From a virus, in IMG/VR virus record IMGVR_UViG_3300019762_000014, positions 1 through 41,551 of that record: DNA of 41,551 nt, one strand, 5' to 3'. This document shows positions 31,680-38,032 of this stretch, piece by piece (position 1 is the stretch's first letter; each line of letters starts with the position of its first letter). The position numbers were made by a program, and so were the translations under genes. The notes beneath the pieces are model-generated. The model made no database searches. It saw only the letters and a program-made list of their open reading frames with translations, and was not told where the DNA came from.

Positions 31680-31689
31680 GGATCACCTC

Positions 31690-31896
31690 CTATTGTGAAG
31701 CTGTCGAATCTACCTTGCTATTAGCGTCAACGCCAACAATTCCATCCTGCTTTAGCAAATGCTGGATTGTTTTTATTGCGCTTTTAATGTCGTCCGCTCT
31801 ATATGCGAGCTTATCGTCAGACTGGCTCGACTCTGCGTTGTTAATTACATTGTATATTCCAACTAGGAATTTGATTCTTTCTTGCTTCTTACTCAT
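31690..31896 (-). CDS. 68-aa hypothetical protein
   Basis: N-terminal helix (MSKKQERIKFLVGIYNVINN), central KLAYRADDIKSAIKTIQHLL, and a polar tail. Two amphipathic helices suggest a small helical bundle. It is the gene before the AUA-start candidate and the pentapeptide-repeat protein. No family recognised. Confidence 0.6.
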   Translation of the reverse strand: MSKKQERIKFLVGIYNVINNAESSQSDDKLAYRADDIKSAIKTIQHLLKQDGIVGVDANSKVDSTASQ

Positions 31897-31969
31897 GCCA
31901 TCATCCCTTAAGTTAAGTTGATAACCCTTATCGCCGCAGTGGGTTAGCCTGCTATGTGGAGTTTAAACC

Positions 31970-32170
31970 ATGGCTACATCAATTAATCACTATCAATTTC
32001 AGCAAGCAAATCGGAATAGTATCTGCCCTGTGGTTAAACGCGCCTTGACTGTAGCTTCCATCCCTTTAGAGTCTCGCGTTGATGCCAACGCTTTTTGTTA
32101 TAGTGGATATTCAATGCCTGCATCTACTAGCAAGCTGAATACTTCATCTGGTGTAAAATCATCTTTATGA
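31970..32170 (+). CDS. Possible plus-strand small gene or structured RNA
   Basis: 66 codons from ATG 31970 with GTGGAG nine bases upstream. The region starts with an inverted repeat TAACCC...GGGTTA (about 31921-31947). A plus-oriented terminator (32076-32096) lies inside the frame, so transcripts would end before the stop. The last third overlaps the minus-strand gene 32098-32331. The peptide (PVVKRALTVASIPLESRVDA) faintly recalls small prophage proteins of the Ash type. A short non-coding RNA is equally possible. Confidence 0.3.
   Translation: MATSINHYQFQQANRNSICPVVKRALTVASIPLESRVDANAFCYSGYSMPASTSKLNTSSGVKSSL
32076..32096 (+). terminator. Rho-independent terminator reading rightward
   Basis: GCGTTG (32076-32081), ATGC, CAACGC (32086-32091), then TTTTT. 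Only the plus strand has the T-run. It would end a short plus transcript arising near 31920. Confidence 0.7.
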
Positions 32171-32331
32171 ACACCACTAAAAAACTCACTCTTCCATGCG
32201 TCAATTTTAACTTGACGATCTTTAGCTTCCTTTTGCTCATCCGTTAGTGGCTTTTTCATTCGAGATAGCTTTATAGGGAATGAGTCAAGACCGCCGCTCT
32301 GAATGAACCCATAACTACCACATTTAGACAT
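32098..32331 (-). CDS. 77-aa hypothetical protein
   Basis: Starts at ATG 32331; an internal ATG gives a 53-aa form (MKKPLTDEQKEAKDRQVKI). The C-terminal part (AWKSEFFSGVHKDDFTPDEV, then FSLLVDAGIEYPL) looks like a small helical domain. Shine-Dalgarno weak. It follows the 188-aa gene in the same operon. Unknown function. Confidence 0.5.
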   Translation of the reverse strand: MSKCGSYGFIQSGGLDSFPIKLSRMKKPLTDEQKEAKDRQVKIDAWKSEFFSGVHKDDFTPDEVFSLLVDAGIEYPL

Positions 32332-32349
32332 ACCAATAAACGGAAGCTC

Positions 32350-32916
32350 TCAATAACCAAGCTCGGAGCAATCAACAAGCTCACCATTAACCCACTCTAA
32401 AGGCTCTTGCGTTGCACTTTCTTTAATCTCGGAAGCTACGCGATTTAAAATATTGGCTCTATACCTAAGAAATTCAACCTCTCCAGCGTGAAGACTCATT
32501 TCTTTAACGCATTGGTTGAATTCATCAGCTGTACAAACGACATTCCAGTAACTATTGTCTCTGACTGAGTTGCCTGTGCAAAACTGACCTATCTTGAATT
32601 CATCAAAGTCACGCATTTCAACAATAACCTGCGTTGCCTCGTCGCCTTCCACATCTGGCAGGTTGACGCCCAGTTCGGCAACCGCATCAACAATCTTTTT
32701 CTGCTTATCTTCTTGCTCTTTGCGTTTTCGTAGGTCTGAAAGCTCTGTTGCGTCCCAAACGTCTGTAAATATAAGCTCAAGCGATCCAACTTCCTTAAGT
32801 TTACCGTTATCTTTAATAGCATATTCAGAACCACAGCCCTCAAGCTCCATATAATGAGTAGCTCCCCTTGGTGCGTTTTCTAATATTTCCAATTCTTCTT
32901 TTGTTAGTCTTTTCAT
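32350..32916 (-). CDS. 188-aa hypothetical phage protein
   Basis: Start ATG 32916 after AGGATAAATAAAA. The N-terminal part (PRGATHYMELEGCGSEYAI) carries an 'APRGATHY' type motif seen in small phage proteins of unknown role. Then comes a charged helix (SDLRKRKEQEDKQKKIVDA) and a C-terminal helical region ending EPLEWVNGELVDCSELGY. Coupled closely to the preceding small membrane protein. Confidence 0.65.
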   Translation of the reverse strand: MKRLTKEELEILENAPRGATHYMELEGCGSEYAIKDNGKLKEVGSLELIFTDVWDATELSDLRKRKEQEDKQKKIVDAVAELGVNLPDVEGDEATQVIVEMRDFDEFKIGQFCTGNSVRDNSYWNVVCTADEFNQCVKEMSLHAGEVEFLRYRANILNRVASEIKESATQEPLEWVNGELVDCSELGY

Positions 32917-32918
32917 TT

Positions 32919-33065
32919 TTATTTATCCTCTATTGTTTGACATATAACTTGAGCCGCTAAAAGCACTGCTAATGAAACAAGCACGTATCCATCAACCTTA
33001 CCTAGTGCTATTGAACCAAAAGAAACACCCGCCGTTAGGGGCGTTAGCCAAGTTGAACCTTTCAT
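32919..33065 (-). CDS. 48-aa membrane-type peptide
   Basis: ATG 33065 overlaps the stop of the 62-aa gene (33062). The sequence is hydrophobic (LTAGVSFGSIALGKVDGYVL, then SLAVLLAAQVICQ), consistent with one or two short membrane spans. It ends at TAA 32919-32921, inside the Shine-Dalgarno of the next gene. No family assigned. Confidence 0.55.
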   Translation of the reverse strand: MKGSTWLTPLTAGVSFGSIALGKVDGYVLVSLAVLLAAQVICQTIEDK

Positions 33066-33250
33066 TTTAAAACCCCATTGTTAATATAATTTAATTCTCG
33101 CGTTACATTCTTTAAGCTACTGAACGGGCAATCTTGAAACTTAACGCCCTTACATTCAATATCTAAATCACAGCCGCAACAGTTAACAATATCTTGCTTT
33201 TCGCGCAGCTCTTTTACATTGATTAGTATTTGTCTAATTGCAGTTTTCAT
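33062..33250 (-). CDS. 62-aa Cys-rich hypothetical protein
   Basis: ATG 33250 behind AGGAGGTTGTT. Cysteines occur as NCCGCDLDIECK and QDCPFSS, so it may bind a metal. First gene of a small operon driven by the CRP-like promoter at 33277-33318. Function unknown. Confidence 0.65.
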   Translation of the reverse strand: MKTAIRQILINVKELREKQDIVNCCGCDLDIECKGVKFQDCPFSSLKNVTRELNYINNGVLK

Positions 33251-33276
33251 AACAACCTCCTGATTAACTTGATATA

Positions 33277-33318
33277 AGTATAGTTAAGCTGATAAATAAA
33301 ACTGTGACTTAGTTCACG
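33277..33318 (-). promoter_or_regulatory. CRP-like box with class II spacing
   Basis: TGTGA-CTTAGT-TCACG at 33303-33318; on the minus strand G, 19 bases, then TATACT (33282-33277). It precedes the Cys-rich gene at 33250 and overlaps the end of the gene at 33309. Confidence 0.55.
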
Positions 33319-33626
33319 AGTCGTCCATATAAACAAAGTTTCTCGATATCTAACATTTTAGTCTCGCACTCTTTTTCTTTGCGCTTCTTTTGCTTGTCTT
33401 TCATTAATGCGTTTCGCTGTGTGCCAGTTAGGTAAAAGTGACCATATTCTTTTGCTCTGCTAGCCATGCCTTTTCTTTGCAGCTGATTAATTCTTGAAGC
33501 GCATGAATTAGCTTTGACTTTGTAACCAAGCGCAGTTAATCGAGTGTATAGCAAGTCTTTATTAAAGCGCTCTCCTGGTTTAATTGCCTCTGTTATTGCC
33601 TTTCCTGTTATTGTGTCGGTTGCCAT
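33309..33626 (-). CDS. 105-aa winged-helix-like hypothetical protein
   Basis: TITGKAITEAIKPGERFNKD, then YTRLTALGYKVKANSCASRI and KGMASRAKEYGHFYLTGT, read as a winged helix: a helix-turn-helix and a β-wing. A basic C-terminal tail (KDKQKKRKEKECETK) would aid DNA or RNA binding. Possibly a regulator of the accessory region. Not assigned to a family. Confidence 0.6.
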   Translation of the reverse strand: MATDTITGKAITEAIKPGERFNKDLLYTRLTALGYKVKANSCASRINQLQRKGMASRAKEYGHFYLTGTQRNALMKDKQKKRKEKECETKMLDIEKLCLYGRLVN

Positions 33627-33685
33627 AATGATTCCTTTGCTTGATTAATTAACAACAGTCTAGCTTATCTGCTTACGTTGTTCTG

Positions 33686-33853
33686 TTATGAGTGTCTCAG
33701 CTTTTTAAAATGCCGACCGCTTAATATTGGCTTTACATTCCCACACTTTGAGCACTTAACCAAGATAGCGGTGTGGCACCCCCTGTCTTTTCTAGTGTAG
33801 CCAAGCTCTATCATGCAAGACTGGCAAATTTGCTTTTCTGGCTTTGAGTTCAT
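33686..33853 (-). CDS. 55-aa zinc-ribbon-like protein
   Basis: ATG 33853 after AAGGAATAAAC. CQSC near residue 10 and CSKC near 34 supply four cysteines spaced like a zinc ribbon, with a basic C-terminus (LSGRHFKKLRHS). It may bind nucleic acid. Stop TAA at 33686-33688. Confidence 0.6.
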   Translation of the reverse strand: MNSKPEKQICQSCMIELGYTRKDRGCHTAILVKCSKCGNVKPILSGRHFKKLRHS

Positions 33854-33855
33854 GT

Positions 33856-34116
33856 TTATTCCTTGGTTAATTTTAAATTACCAACGCTTGCAATGTTAAA
33901 TAGCGCGTCGATATCTGCTGGCCTAAAGTTCATTATATGGCTTTCGCATGCCATTAAAACCTCACCGCCGTCAACACATAGAGCCTCAAACACAGTGCCA
34001 GCAGGAAGCTTATTAATGGCTCTTATATCTCTAACTTGCTGTTCAATACTGTTTTCTAACTTTACATTTGGAAACTCTAAAGCTATCGGGTATTTGCTCA
34101 CATATAGATCCATCAT
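33856..34116 (-). CDS. 86-aa hypothetical protein
   Basis: AAGGATTAA precedes ATG 34116 (a second ATG follows at once). Contains EFPNVKLENSIEQQVRDIRA, then LPAGTVFEALCVDGGEVLMA. Mixed αβ composition. It is the promoter-proximal gene of a run ending with the zinc-ribbon gene. Family unknown. Confidence 0.6.
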   Translation of the reverse strand: MMDLYVSKYPIALEFPNVKLENSIEQQVRDIRAINKLPAGTVFEALCVDGGEVLMACESHIMNFRPADIDALFNIASVGNLKLTKE

Positions 34117-34441
34117 TTAATCCTTTATTTAGTTAATTATTTAAAGTAATAAGGTCAATTAAGACGTTAGGTGGTATAGACCTATCATTACTTGGTTACT
34201 TAAAGTTATTAAGCTTATCAATCACAATATCATTCAACTGAATATTGGATCAGCTCAAACCCGTATAGCCTGCGTAAAATTGGATTGTGAATCCTTGCAT
34301 TTTGGCTTTACCACCATTAACGAATGTTTATTCCCGTCTTAAGGTCGTATTGATAATTTTAGTTTAAATTGTTAGTGATTTAGTTTGTCGTGGTAAACCG
34401 CTTTAATAAAGACACGGCAGTATTGAGGGTGTTTGAAGGGT
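34117..34441. other. Non-coding stretch downstream of the tRNA
   Basis: About 325 AT-rich bases with no convincing ORF on either strand. It holds short direct and inverted AT repeats and one R'-type heptamer (GTTAGGT near 34164) without a partner. It probably contains the promoter for the 86-aa gene, but I cannot place it. Confidence 0.4.
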
Positions 34442-34514
34442 TGGTGCTTGCAGGGGAATCGAACCCTCTTCTGACGCTTATAAGGCATCTGTTCTACCAA
34501 TGAACTACACAAGC
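34442..34514 (-). tRNA. tRNA-Ile (UAU anticodon)
   Basis: Acceptor GCTTGTG pairs with TGCAAGC, followed by A and an encoded CCA. D-arm GTTC/GAAC. Anticodon arm GATGC-CTTATAA-GCGTC puts TAT at 34-36. T-loop TTCGATT is flanked by GGG/CCC, but the T-stem lacks a regular fifth pair and has an A-C opposition. UAU would read AUA codons directly. AUA is common in these AT-rich phage genes, and most bacteria read it with a lysidine-modified CAU tRNA. Function is likely but the T-stem irregularity leaves doubt. Confidence 0.75.
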
Positions 34515-34515
34515 A

Positions 34516-34549
34516 ATAAAAAAGGGCTGTTAGTAAATATGTAACCCTT
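34516..34549 (-). terminator. Weak terminator between YopX gene and tRNA
   Basis: On the minus strand AAGGG and CCCTT enclose inner TTA/TAA pairs and are followed by TTTT. It lies just upstream of the tRNA. Confidence 0.35.
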
Positions 34550-34667
34550 GTTGATGAAGGGGTGAAAATTGATAGACAAAAACCCACCAAGAATCACACA
34601 TTTACTAAAAACCCTTTATCAATTATTCAATCAAACAGTCATCACACTGCAACATCAATTATACGCT

Positions 34668-34988
34668 TTACTTCACACTTTTCAATAGCTCTTTGTTCTC
34701 ATAAGCATTGCCTTTTATTTCGCCTATGTCATCTTCTATTGCGGCCTCGTAAAGCTCAATGAACGGAAACACTGCGACGCAATCACCATAACCAGCAATA
34801 TAAACAATATCACCAGCGTAAATATCAACTCCATTACAGTCTTTTAGTCCTGTGAATTGCATTATCATGTCGTCACTAGGGATGTGTGTTCCACTGTCGA
34901 ACTCTCCACCAAAAATATCATAAAAGTCGAAAAATGCCATAGCTTTCTCGTCTTGCATCCACGCTCTAAATTTAATATCCATCATCAT
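34668..34988 (-). CDS. YopX-family protein
   Basis: 106 aa. IKFRAWMQDEKAM, MIMQFTGLKDCNGVDIYAGD and the C-terminal IGEIKGNAYENKELL match the YopX family, common in phages and of unknown biochemical role. Three consecutive ATGs leave the exact start open. It follows an attC-like fold (35008-35069) and precedes a tRNA. Confidence 0.88.
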   Translation of the reverse strand: MMMDIKFRAWMQDEKAMAFFDFYDIFGGEFDSGTHIPSDDMIMQFTGLKDCNGVDIYAGDIVYIAGYGDCVAVFPFIELYEAAIEDDIGEIKGNAYENKELLKSVK

Positions 34989-35007
34989 TCCCCGTTAGTT
35001 AAGTTAG

Positions 35008-35069
35008 TTAACAAAGCACCGCCGCACATATTTACAAGATATTGTGTTGAAATGGTGATGCTTCGTTAG
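35008..35069 (-). other. attC-like folded site E (weaker)
   Basis: TTAAC (35008-35012) and GTTAG (35065-35069) with inner AAGCA (35014-35018) and TGCTT (35059-35063). Boxes are separated by a single mismatch instead of a 4-5 base spacer, so the resemblance is weaker than at sites A, B and D. Confidence 0.25.
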
Positions 35070-35081
35070 CCTCTTGCACCC

Positions 35082-35104
35082 AAAAAGCCGCAATTATGCG
35101 GCTT
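35082..35104 (-). terminator. Rho-independent terminator
   Basis: AAGCCGCA (35085-35092), ATTA, TGCGGCTT (35097-35104); on the minus strand followed by TTTG after the stem's own T pairs. It ends the 63-aa membrane gene transcript. Confidence 0.75.
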
Positions 35105-35115
35105 AATGTTAAATC

Positions 35116-35307
35116 CTAGTTACTATCCCTAGCATGGGTGACATTATATGTTCGCCATGTGTTAAACAGCTGTGGCAAGAAAATAGAGCTGAATATACTT
35201 GCTTCATATTCACTCACTCGATACAGACTAGGCTCTGTAATTTTTACCAAAACGAAAACGATTGGTAAATTAAAAAACATATATATTACATTAATTGTAT
35301 TTATCAT
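35116..35307 (-). CDS. 63-aa single-span membrane protein
   Basis: ATG 35307 behind ACGGAGGCGATA. N-terminal hydrophobic segment (TINVIYMFFNLPIVFVLVKI) is followed by a polar tail. It has its own CRP-like promoter and terminator, so it is a single-gene unit. Role unknown. Confidence 0.6.
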   Translation of the reverse strand: MINTINVIYMFFNLPIVFVLVKITEPSLYRVSEYEASIFSSIFLPQLFNTWRTYNVTHARDSN

Positions 35308-35332
35308 TATCGCCTCCGTTGTTGATGTAGTA

Positions 35333-35375
35333 ACTATAGCAAACCTATCTAATTAAAACTATGATACTAGTCACA
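35333..35375 (-). promoter_or_regulatory. CRP-like box upstream of the 63-aa membrane gene
   Basis: TATGA-TACTAG-TCACA (35360-35375); on the minus strand, G and 20 bases later TATAGT (35338-35333). One base longer than the common spacing, one mismatch in the half-site. Confidence 0.45.
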
Positions 35376-35447
35376 AAATGTTACTGAATTCTGTATTCTC
35401 GCTAAAAATTTCTCAAGTGTATAATAATACGATACAATACACAGGTT

Positions 35448-35756
35448 ATGGGTTTAATTATGGAAGTACCAATGAGCGAAATCAAAGAGATTAAAAACGA
35501 CTTAAAGAGCCTGCAAATGCATGCAGCTACAACCGATGTAATATTAAAATCAATCGGTGAAACTCAAAAAGATATCGCTGAAATACTAAAAACACAGTCT
35601 GCGCAAGAAGTTAAAAATAAAACTTATGACGACGCAATCAAAAAAGCTGAGTTATTAGCGCAAAAAGTAACTGACAATAGAGTGAAAATTGCATCTGCCG
35701 TAGCTATAACAACCGTTACTGTTGGTGCTGTTATGAAGATTGCATTTACTGGCTAA
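35448..35756 (+). CDS. Coiled-coil plus C-terminal membrane helix protein (XhlA-like topology)
   Basis: 102 aa, or 94 aa if ATG 35472 (behind GGAAG) is used. The N-terminal part is a charged coiled coil (EIKEIKNDLKSLQMHAATTD), followed by KKAELLAQKVTDNRVKIAS and a hydrophobic C-terminal segment (AVAITTVTVGAVMKIAF). Similar topology occurs in haemolysin XhlA-like phage proteins. It is a lone plus-strand gene near the lysis region, with TATAAT at about 35420-35425. It converges on the LuxR-like gene with a four-base overlap. Confidence 0.65.
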   Translation: MGLIMEVPMSEIKEIKNDLKSLQMHAATTDVILKSIGETQKDIAEILKTQSAQEVKNKTYDDAIKKAELLAQKVTDNRVKIASAVAITTVTVGAVMKIAFTG

Positions 35757-36055
35757 ATCATTTTCTCGCTCTTTGGCCTTCTTGCAACCCTGACAACCCT
35801 TGCTGTTCTGCTTCCTCTTCTGCTTATTCTAGCTGTATCATCAAACTGTTGCGCTGAGCTTGTTATTATCAGCAAGCAAATTAACCCTGACTTTGCCGCT
35901 TTATAAATAGCCTCCGCTGTTGTTTTAGCCTTTAGCTTTACTCTGGCTCTTAGTAAATGCTTAACTACACAATCCTGAGTTATCCCCATCATATCCGCAA
36001 CCTGTTTAGCAGATTTGCCATGCGCAGTTAAGCTTAATGCTTTGAGCCACTTCAT
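35753..36055 (-). CDS. LuxR-type HTH protein with hydrophobic segment and Arg-rich tail
   Basis: 100 aa. Residues about 5-55 are a LuxR/GerE helix-turn-helix (LTAHGKSAKQVADMMGITQD, then CVVKHLLRARVKLKAKT). No sensor domain is present. A hydrophobic stretch (GLICLLIITSS) and a basic tail (SRRGSRTARVVRVARRPK) follow. It may be a transcription activator of late or lysis genes, or be membrane-tethered. It abuts the 62-aa gene upstream. Confidence 0.7.
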   Translation of the reverse strand: MKWLKALSLTAHGKSAKQVADMMGITQDCVVKHLLRARVKLKAKTTAEAIYKAAKSGLICLLIITSSAQQFDDTARISRRGSRTARVVRVARRPKSEKMI

Positions 36056-36243
36056 TACAGTCTATTCTCTACATCTAGAGCAAGGTCGCGCACCTTTTTG
36101 GCTTGTTGCCGCATAAATACCGACTCATTGCACAATGCAGGGTCAAGAGTTTTTGCAAGTGTATCTGCATTTAACTCCATTAAGCTTGCCTGATGTGACA
36201 AGCTGTAGATTAACGCTTTCTTTTCATCTTCACTTATTCGCAT
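36055..36243 (-). CDS. 62-aa hypothetical helical protein
   Basis: MRISEDEKKALIYSLSHQAS, then NADTLAKTLDPALCNESVFM and KKVRDLALDVENRL: two or three helices. The start overlaps the end of the 42-aa ORF, and its stop abuts the LuxR-type gene. Unknown role. Confidence 0.6.
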   Translation of the reverse strand: MRISEDEKKALIYSLSHQASLMELNADTLAKTLDPALCNESVFMRQQAKKVRDLALDVENRL

Positions 36244-36362
36244 GAGTATTTGCCTCTTCGTAAACTATTCCAGTTGTCAATCCAAGACTTTAGCGCAAAA
36301 GTTACGTTGCGAGATAAGCAGGCATCTTTTGTAATTGGACTGCCTTTTGTGTGTTTCTTCAT
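36234..36362 (-). CDS. 42-aa basic hypothetical protein
   Basis: ATG 36362 after AAAAGGAGCAATAAAG, ending at TAA 36234-36236 within the next gene. Contains KKHTKGSPITKDACLSRNV and SWIDNWNSLRRGKYS. It is the first gene after the palindrome/CRP-like promoter at 36381-36433. No family. Confidence 0.55.
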   Translation of the reverse strand: MKKHTKGSPITKDACLSRNVTFALKSWIDNWNSLRRGKYSCE

Positions 36363-36380
36363 CTTTATTGCTCCTTTTGA

Positions 36381-36412
36381 TTAATGTAGGTAGTTTAGCC
36401 TACCTACATTAA
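36381..36412. promoter_or_regulatory. Perfect 13-bp inverted repeat enclosing a -10 box
   Basis: TTAATGTAGGTAG (36381-36393) and CTACCTACATTAA (36400-36412) surround TTTAGC. The minus-strand -10 (TAAACT, 36397-36392) lies in the centre. No T-run follows, so it is an operator rather than a terminator. Confidence 0.65.
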
Positions 36413-36433
36413 TTTACCGTGATGCGGCTCACA
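36392..36433 (-). promoter_or_regulatory. CRP-like box with class II spacing
   Basis: CGTGA-TGCGGC-TCACA (36418-36433); on the minus strand G, 19 bases, TAAACT (36397-36392). It drives the operon beginning at the 42-aa ORF. Confidence 0.5.
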
Positions 36434-36435
36434 AA

Positions 36436-36780
36436 TTACCAACGTGCTTTGTATCCACGAGAATCAACATGCACAAACACATCATAAAGGCCAAGCCCAA
36501 TTACATTTTTATAAGGCCGACATTCTAAATATTTATATATTTCATAAGGAGTTACGCCTTTAATGTGAATGTCTGCAGCCTGCCCTGTAAGGTGTAGACT
36601 GCCATCTTTTCCACCAACCTCTGCGTTATGCTTTTTGCATCGTGTTGAGCAATTAACAAATACTGGCTTTTTAAAATGCTCGCGCAAATCTTCCAATATA
36701 ATCAAAATTGCTACGTCCGCTTTGTATTCGCCGCAACATTTACATGCCAATTCTTTGTGATTGAAGTTTTCTGTATTCAT
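36436..36780 (-). CDS. Endolysin, M15-type peptidase
   Basis: 114 aa. CSTRCKKHNAEVGG, SLHLTGQAADI (H63, D70) and FVHVDSR (H104) give the zinc-binding and active-site pattern of M15 D-Ala-D-Ala carboxypeptidase-like enzymes. It cleaves peptidoglycan peptides at lysis. No signal peptide, so it depends on the holin gene just upstream (36956-37378). The size is typical of single-domain M15 endolysins. Confidence 0.9.
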   Translation of the reverse strand: MNTENFNHKELACKCCGEYKADVAILIILEDLREHFKKPVFVNCSTRCKKHNAEVGGKDGSLHLTGQAADIHIKGVTPYEIYKYLECRPYKNVIGLGLYDVFVHVDSRGYKARW

Positions 36781-36959
36781 ACCGCCTCCTCCATTTCTAC
36801 GCGCATATAATCGCTTCTAGGTTCTCTTGTTGCGCCTATGATGTTCCATGCTTTTAGTCCGTATCGCCACGCTGTTTTGTTTTCAATGCAGCACATCATA
36901 GCATTGTGAATTTGACCGCCTACGCGAACCTTTAACGCTCGCTTTTCTTTTTCAATCAT
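36777..36959 (-). CDS. 60-aa hypothetical protein in the lysis cassette
   Basis: ATG 36959 overlaps the holin stop and its stop overlaps the endolysin start. Contains LKVRVGGQIHNAMMCCIENK and WRYGLKAWNIIGA. Position between holin and endolysin suggests a lysis accessory, but no spanin lipobox or antiholin feature is visible. Confidence 0.6.
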   Translation of the reverse strand: MIEKEKRALKVRVGGQIHNAMMCCIENKTAWRYGLKAWNIIGATREPRSDYMRVEMEEAV

Positions 36960-37378
36960 TTTTTACTCGCTTTTGTTTCGTTATGTCTTGATAATCCATA
37001 GCTGCCGAAATGGAAAACAGATATAGCACCAGTAACCCACCCCATAGTGTTGCTAGTTGCCAATTCAAGATATTGAGCTGCAACCTCTTGATTCCATGGT
37101 AACGCGATGCAAAACAGCAAAATAATAGCCAGATGAGCTGTGATCCACTTGTCGGCTATGCTTCTTCGCGCTTTGCTTCGCTCTGTGCTTTCGCTTAGAG
37201 TTGCTTTGACAAAGTCTTGGACATCTGCAACAGTCTTTGCGTTTGCCGCTAACGTTTCTGCATCTGTTAGCTGCTGGTCATTAATCCACCCGCCGACTTT
37301 AACGAGCAACCCATCGTCTTTATCTAAAATATCATCAACCGCTTTTGGTGCAATTGATAGCGCGTCAAAAATTCCCAT
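36956..37378 (-). CDS. Holin (3TM-holin-like)
   Basis: 140 aa. After a polar N-terminal half (DKDDGLLVKVGGWINDQQLT), two hydrophobic segments (WITAHLAIILLFCIALPW and TMGWVTGAISVFHFGSYGL) precede a basic tail. This matches the holin_3TMs-type family. It forms membrane lesions that release the endolysin. It is in the same cassette as the M15 endolysin. Confidence 0.75.
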   Translation of the reverse strand: MGIFDALSIAPKAVDDILDKDDGLLVKVGGWINDQQLTDAETLAANAKTVADVQDFVKATLSESTERSKARRSIADKWITAHLAIILLFCIALPWNQEVAAQYLELATSNTMGWVTGAISVFHFGSYGLSRHNETKASKK

Positions 37379-37511
37379 TTTTACTTAACTCCTCTGCTAA
37401 TTTAAGTACGTCTTTTTGCTCATTAGAAAACAGCAACGCTTTTTGCTTTGCATCTTCTTTTTCAGCCTGACTTTTATCGTCTTTTTCATTTGATTTACCC
37501 TTATAGTTCAT
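37365..37511 (-). CDS. 48-aa highly charged protein
   Basis: ATG 37511 to TGA 37365-37367, overlapping both neighbours. Rich in Lys, Glu and Asp (KGKSNEKDDKSQAEKEDAKQ), then an amphipathic helix (LFSNEQKDVLKLAEEL). Could be a lysis-cassette accessory. Unknown function. Confidence 0.55.
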   Translation of the reverse strand: MNYKGKSNEKDDKSQAEKEDAKQKALLFSNEQKDVLKLAEELSKNGNF

Positions 37512-37761
37512 GGTAACTTTCTATCTCTTTAAGCTCTCGCATGTATTCCATTTCAATGCGTCGTGCTACAAGCTCAGGCGTAGGTTCTGGCGGCTTTTTA
37601 CATGGAGTAGGATCATCTACCTTTCGGACCTTTGCAGCTCGCTTAGCTTTGCGCTCCTCTGCTTGCAGCCTTGCGTGATACTCTCTAATTCGCTTTTTAT
37701 CTCGAGTGTGTTTTAGTGCAAGCTTTGCTTTCTCGCTTAGGTTGCTGTCTTGATTAATCAT
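37501..37761 (-). CDS. 86-aa basic helical protein
   Basis: ATG 37761 follows CGGAGAAATCAGC and overlaps the preceding stop (ATGA); the longer frame from 37857 lacks a Shine-Dalgarno. Long basic helix (KHTRDKKRIREYHARLQAEE, then RKAKRAAKVRKV), a Pro-rich segment (PTPCKKPPEPTPELVARR) and a final helix. Possible Rz-like periplasmic topology is not supported, as no membrane anchor is present. Confidence 0.6.
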   Translation of the reverse strand: MINQDSNLSEKAKLALKHTRDKKRIREYHARLQAEERKAKRAAKVRKVDDPTPCKKPPEPTPELVARRIEMEYMRELKEIESYHEL

Positions 37762-37907
37762 GCTGATTTCTCCGTTTGAATTAACATTAACGAAACAATA
37801 AATAACTCTACAGACGGCGCTATTATACCATGCTCGCCACCGCTGCTTAAAATCCAAATTATTGCGCTAACTAAAAAACCAAATATAACTAATAGTAAAT
37901 TTTTCAT
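37758..37907 (-). CDS. 49-aa membrane protein
   Basis: ATG 37907 is chosen for its GGAGTTACC context. Two hydrophobic stretches (LLLVIFGFLVSAIIWILS and LFIVSLMLI). Part of the lysis operon and could act as an antiholin or second holin, though nothing proves it. Confidence 0.6.
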   Translation of the reverse strand: MKNLLLVIFGFLVSAIIWILSSGGEHGIIAPSVELFIVSLMLIQTEKSA

Positions 37908-37921
37908 GGTAACTCCGTTTG

Positions 37922-38002
37922 CTAAAAAATAAATTGAGCAGATAAAACAACCACCCAAACAAGAACAACAAACGCAATTCCAAAGTGCCTTAATGATGCC
38001 AT
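37922..38002 (-). CDS. 26-aa membrane peptide
   Basis: CGGAGGTTATGAA precedes ATG 38002; TAG at 37922-37924. The peptide is almost one transmembrane helix (FGIAFVVLVWVVVLSAQFIF). First gene after the CRP-like promoter at 38033-38074, at the head of the lysis cassette. Confidence 0.5.
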   Translation of the reverse strand: MASLRHFGIAFVVLVWVVVLSAQFIF

Positions 38003-38032
38003 TTCATAACCTCCGTTGCTTAATTTACGAAA

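Noticed and set aside
33640-33692. Possible additional attC-like fold (TAAC...GTTATG)
   Set aside because: Only four outer pairs and no convincing inner boxes; weaker than sites A-D, so not listed as a feature.
34372-34590. 72-codon minus-strand ORF across the tRNA
   Set aside because: It covers the tRNA gene; codon composition is poor and there is no Shine-Dalgarno.
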